A stretch of DNA of 7,451 bases from Sulfurimonas sp. GTDB taxonomy: Bacteria; Campylobacterota; Campylobacteria; Campylobacterales; Sulfurimonadaceae. Within the stretch, counting starts at the first letter, position 1, and the number at the start of each line of letters is the position of its first letter. Positions 6,110 through 7,451 of the stretch are shown here, in pieces. The translations under genes were made by a program, and so were the position numbers. The stretch is taken from positions 1-7,451 of the forward strand of contig JAUSKV010000220.1 in the NCBI GenBank assembly GCA_030646745.1, in the 5' to 3' direction. The notes below the pieces were generated by a model. The model saw nothing but the letters and a program-made list of their open reading frames with translations, made no database searches and was not told where the DNA came from.

Positions 6110-6133
6110 GGCATGTGGAACCTTCCACATGCC
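6110..6133 (-). terminator. inverted repeat, probable terminator of the molybdopterin oxidoreductase gene
   Basis: A perfect 24-base palindrome: GGCATGTGGAA and TTCCACATGCC flank a CC centre; a realistic hairpin has 10 bp and a 4-base loop. It lies 13 bases after the stop codon of the leftward molybdoenzyme gene. On the minus strand it is followed by a moderately T-rich but interrupted stretch (GTTTCTTTCTCTTTT), so it may stop transcription or protect the 3' end of the message. Confidence 0.5.
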
Positions 6134-6146
6134 ACGCTTTAGATTA

Positions 6147-7451
6147 CTACTTTTTAAAATTTACTACATACGCTTTATCTGAAAGTGGAACCCACGGTCG
6201 TTTAAGGTGTCTTGGACGACGCATTGTAGAATCCTCATCTAACCCGCGCGTGAGTTGATCACTCCAGCCTTGATAAACTTTGAAATTATTCTCATAATTT
6301 ACATGAATATCACCTATTTTATCACCTTTTTGTGCAGGTTCTAAAATAACTTTGTGATGCCAACAATGCATACCGGAAACCGGGTCTGGATGCGGAGCTG
6401 CCACAGCATTTTGCCATGAACCGCTTAATCCATCCCACCAAATATTTCCACTATCTCTGTTGTAATTAGCAAATCTCTCCGCTTTGAATGGTTTGATACC
6501 CTCAATATATTTAAGTTTACCCTCTTTTCCATCCATCTGAAGTTCAGCTGTTGGAACACCAAAACTGTTCATTCCGGCTGTACCGGAATAATCTTCTATC
6601 TTAATTTGTGAACCCTCTTTACCCACATTTTCAATTGGATGCGCCACAAATTTAGGATCATTAATGTTTCTAGCAACTGGCTGAGAATCCACTTTGCCAT
6701 CTGTTACACCGTTTGGAATAGTTACGGAATTTTTAAGTTTCCATCTACCTCCATGGTGTGAACAAGCAAGCGTCCCAGGTAAAACAGCTTCAGTAGGAAC
6801 TGCCATAGCCACAAAATAGCCTGATTCTAAGCCTGTTAAACTATCCACAATTTTCACGCGAATTGCATCGCCGCGCTTAAAGCCTTGACGCGCTGCATCC
6901 GGAGTTGAAATCCAAATCGGGTCATGATTTTGAGAAATCTCCATCAAATGTTTGCTATTTGCAGAACGCGTATGAACATTGTATGGATAACGGAAAATTG
7001 TATTGAGTGCATACGAATCTTTCTCTGTCATGTAAGAGTGATTTACTTGAGAAACGATATGTACCATCTTCTTTTTCTCTTCATCATTTCTTGGGTAGAA
7101 CGGAATCGCATATTCCGGCCATTTCCAATCATCTGCCAACCACTCACAGAAGAAGTCAAGTTTTTTGTCAGGCGTAGCAAAACCTTCCATTTTGACACCG
7201 TCAGTCTCAATACCGATATTTGTTTTTTTGCCATCATGTTCTGCAGTCATAACACCTGTTCGTTTATTGATAGTTACATGTGCTTTTTCATATTTATGAC
7301 CATGAGAAATATAATTTTCATTATCCTCTTTTACAACTCTCTCTTGAGGGGAGTAGATTTTATTCTCTTCCATCCAAGCACCATAATCTCTCATGTACTC
7401 GTACACAGGAAATTCAGAGTTTTTATATCTTGCATCCGCCAAAGCAGTTGC
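6147..7451 (-). CDS. molybdopterin oxidoreductase (CISM/DMSO reductase family) catalytic subunit, C-terminal part
   Basis: 434 residues plus a TAG, open at the right edge; the reading frame continues upstream of an internal TTG, so the TTG is not a true start. Full-length members are 700-1000 residues, and the N-terminal Tat signal, 4Fe-4S cysteines and molybdenum ligand are outside the window. The visible part contains TPDKKLDFF...LADDWKWPEY (about residue 95) and then the C-terminal molybdopterin-guanine-dinucleotide-binding domain: NVHTRSANSKHLMEI (about 158-172), WISTPDAARQGFKRGDAIRV, ACSHHGGRW (about 229-237) and DPVSGMHCWHHKV (about 356-368). The ACSHH-GRW and GMHCWHxKV blocks recall the sulfite dehydrogenase (SoeA)-like and related sulfur-oxyanion molybdoenzymes rather than NapA nitrate reductase or formate dehydrogenase, but this is from memory of the family and the substrate is not established. 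Partner Fe-S and NrfD-type subunits would be expected upstream, off the right edge; nothing follows downstream. Confidence 0.88.
   Translation of the reverse strand, partial: ATALADARYKNSEFPVYEYMRDYGAWMEENKIYSPQERVVKEDNENYISHGHKYEKAHVTINKRTGVMTAEHDGKKTNIGIETDGVKMEGFATPDKKLDFFCEWLADDWKWPEYAIPFYPRNDEEKKKMVHIVSQVNHSYMTEKDSYALNTIFRYPYNVHTRSANSKHLMEISQNHDPIWISTPDAARQGFKRGDAIRVKIVDSLTGLESGYFVAMAVPTEAVLPGTLACSHHGGRWKLKNSVTIPNGVTDGKVDSQPVARNINDPKFVAHPIENVGKEGSQIKIEDYSGTAGMNSFGVPTAELQMDGKEGKLKYIEGIKPFKAERFANYNRDSGNIWWDGLSGSWQNAVAAPHPDPVSGMHCWHHKVILEPAQKGDKIGDIHVNYENNFKVYQGWSDQLTRGLDEDSTMRRPRHLKRPWVPLSDKAYVVNFKK

Noticed and set aside
5960..6142. 60-codon frame in the hairpin-rich intergenic region
   Set aside because: It starts inside an inverted repeat, has no ribosome site, its composition follows the hairpins, and the product has no hydrophobic core, motif or domain. 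Better explained as chance or as translated repeat.
7440..7442. TTG as the start codon of the molybdopterin oxidoreductase
   Set aside because: The frame stays open upstream to the window edge and the protein would lack the Fe-S and catalytic regions essential for the family, so this is an internal Leu codon of a gene cut by the edge.

Overview
The window looks like chromosome from a Campylobacterota (epsilonproteobacterial) sulfur or hydrogen oxidiser of the Sulfurimonas type. This is inferred from the AT-rich sequence and codon use, the short A/T-rich gene junctions, the mix of NosL-like, thioredoxin-like and molybdopterin (CISM) respiratory genes with housekeeping genes, and the feel of the protein sequences. 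No rRNA or other phylogenetic marker is present, so the genus is not proven.

Layout. Positions 1-2854 hold a tight leftward (minus) operon: panB (ketopantoate hydroxymethyltransferase), ruvB (Holliday-junction helicase motor), then an AI-2E-family membrane transporter that runs to, and probably ends just beyond, the left edge. Divergent from panB, rightward, are an orphan histidine-phosphotransfer (Hpt) protein (2945-3346) and trpA (3347-4087). trpA begins with a TTG directly after the Hpt stop codon. Convergent with trpA is a leftward pair: a two-helix membrane protein of unknown function (4287-4676) followed by a 46-residue lipoprotein (4129-4269). A good intrinsic terminator closes this pair, and its loop contains the lipoprotein stop codon. 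Next is a divergent pair: a leftward NosL-like copper-site lipoprotein (4810-5325) and a rightward membrane-anchored TlpA/ScsD-like thioredoxin (5425-5922). The interval 5923-6146 has no convincing gene but has several inverted repeats. The right end (6147-7451) is the C-terminal part of a large molybdopterin oxidoreductase on the minus strand; its N-terminal Fe-S and catalytic regions lie outside the window.

How the genes relate. panB, ruvB and the transporter are probably co-transcribed but are functionally unrelated (CoA precursor synthesis, recombination, export). The Hpt-trpA pair joins a signalling module to the last step of tryptophan synthesis through zero-gap spacing. The NosL-like protein and the thioredoxin both act outside the cytoplasmic membrane and could plausibly cooperate, the thioredoxin keeping copper-ligand cysteines reduced, but this is inference from adjacency. 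No phage, CRISPR, IS transposase, tRNA or rRNA is visible. Nothing here is clearly a new defence or mobile system. The most open questions are the unknown lipoprotein/membrane-protein pair, the orphan Hpt protein, the structured 5.9-6.1 kb intergenic region and the exact substrate of the molybdoenzyme.
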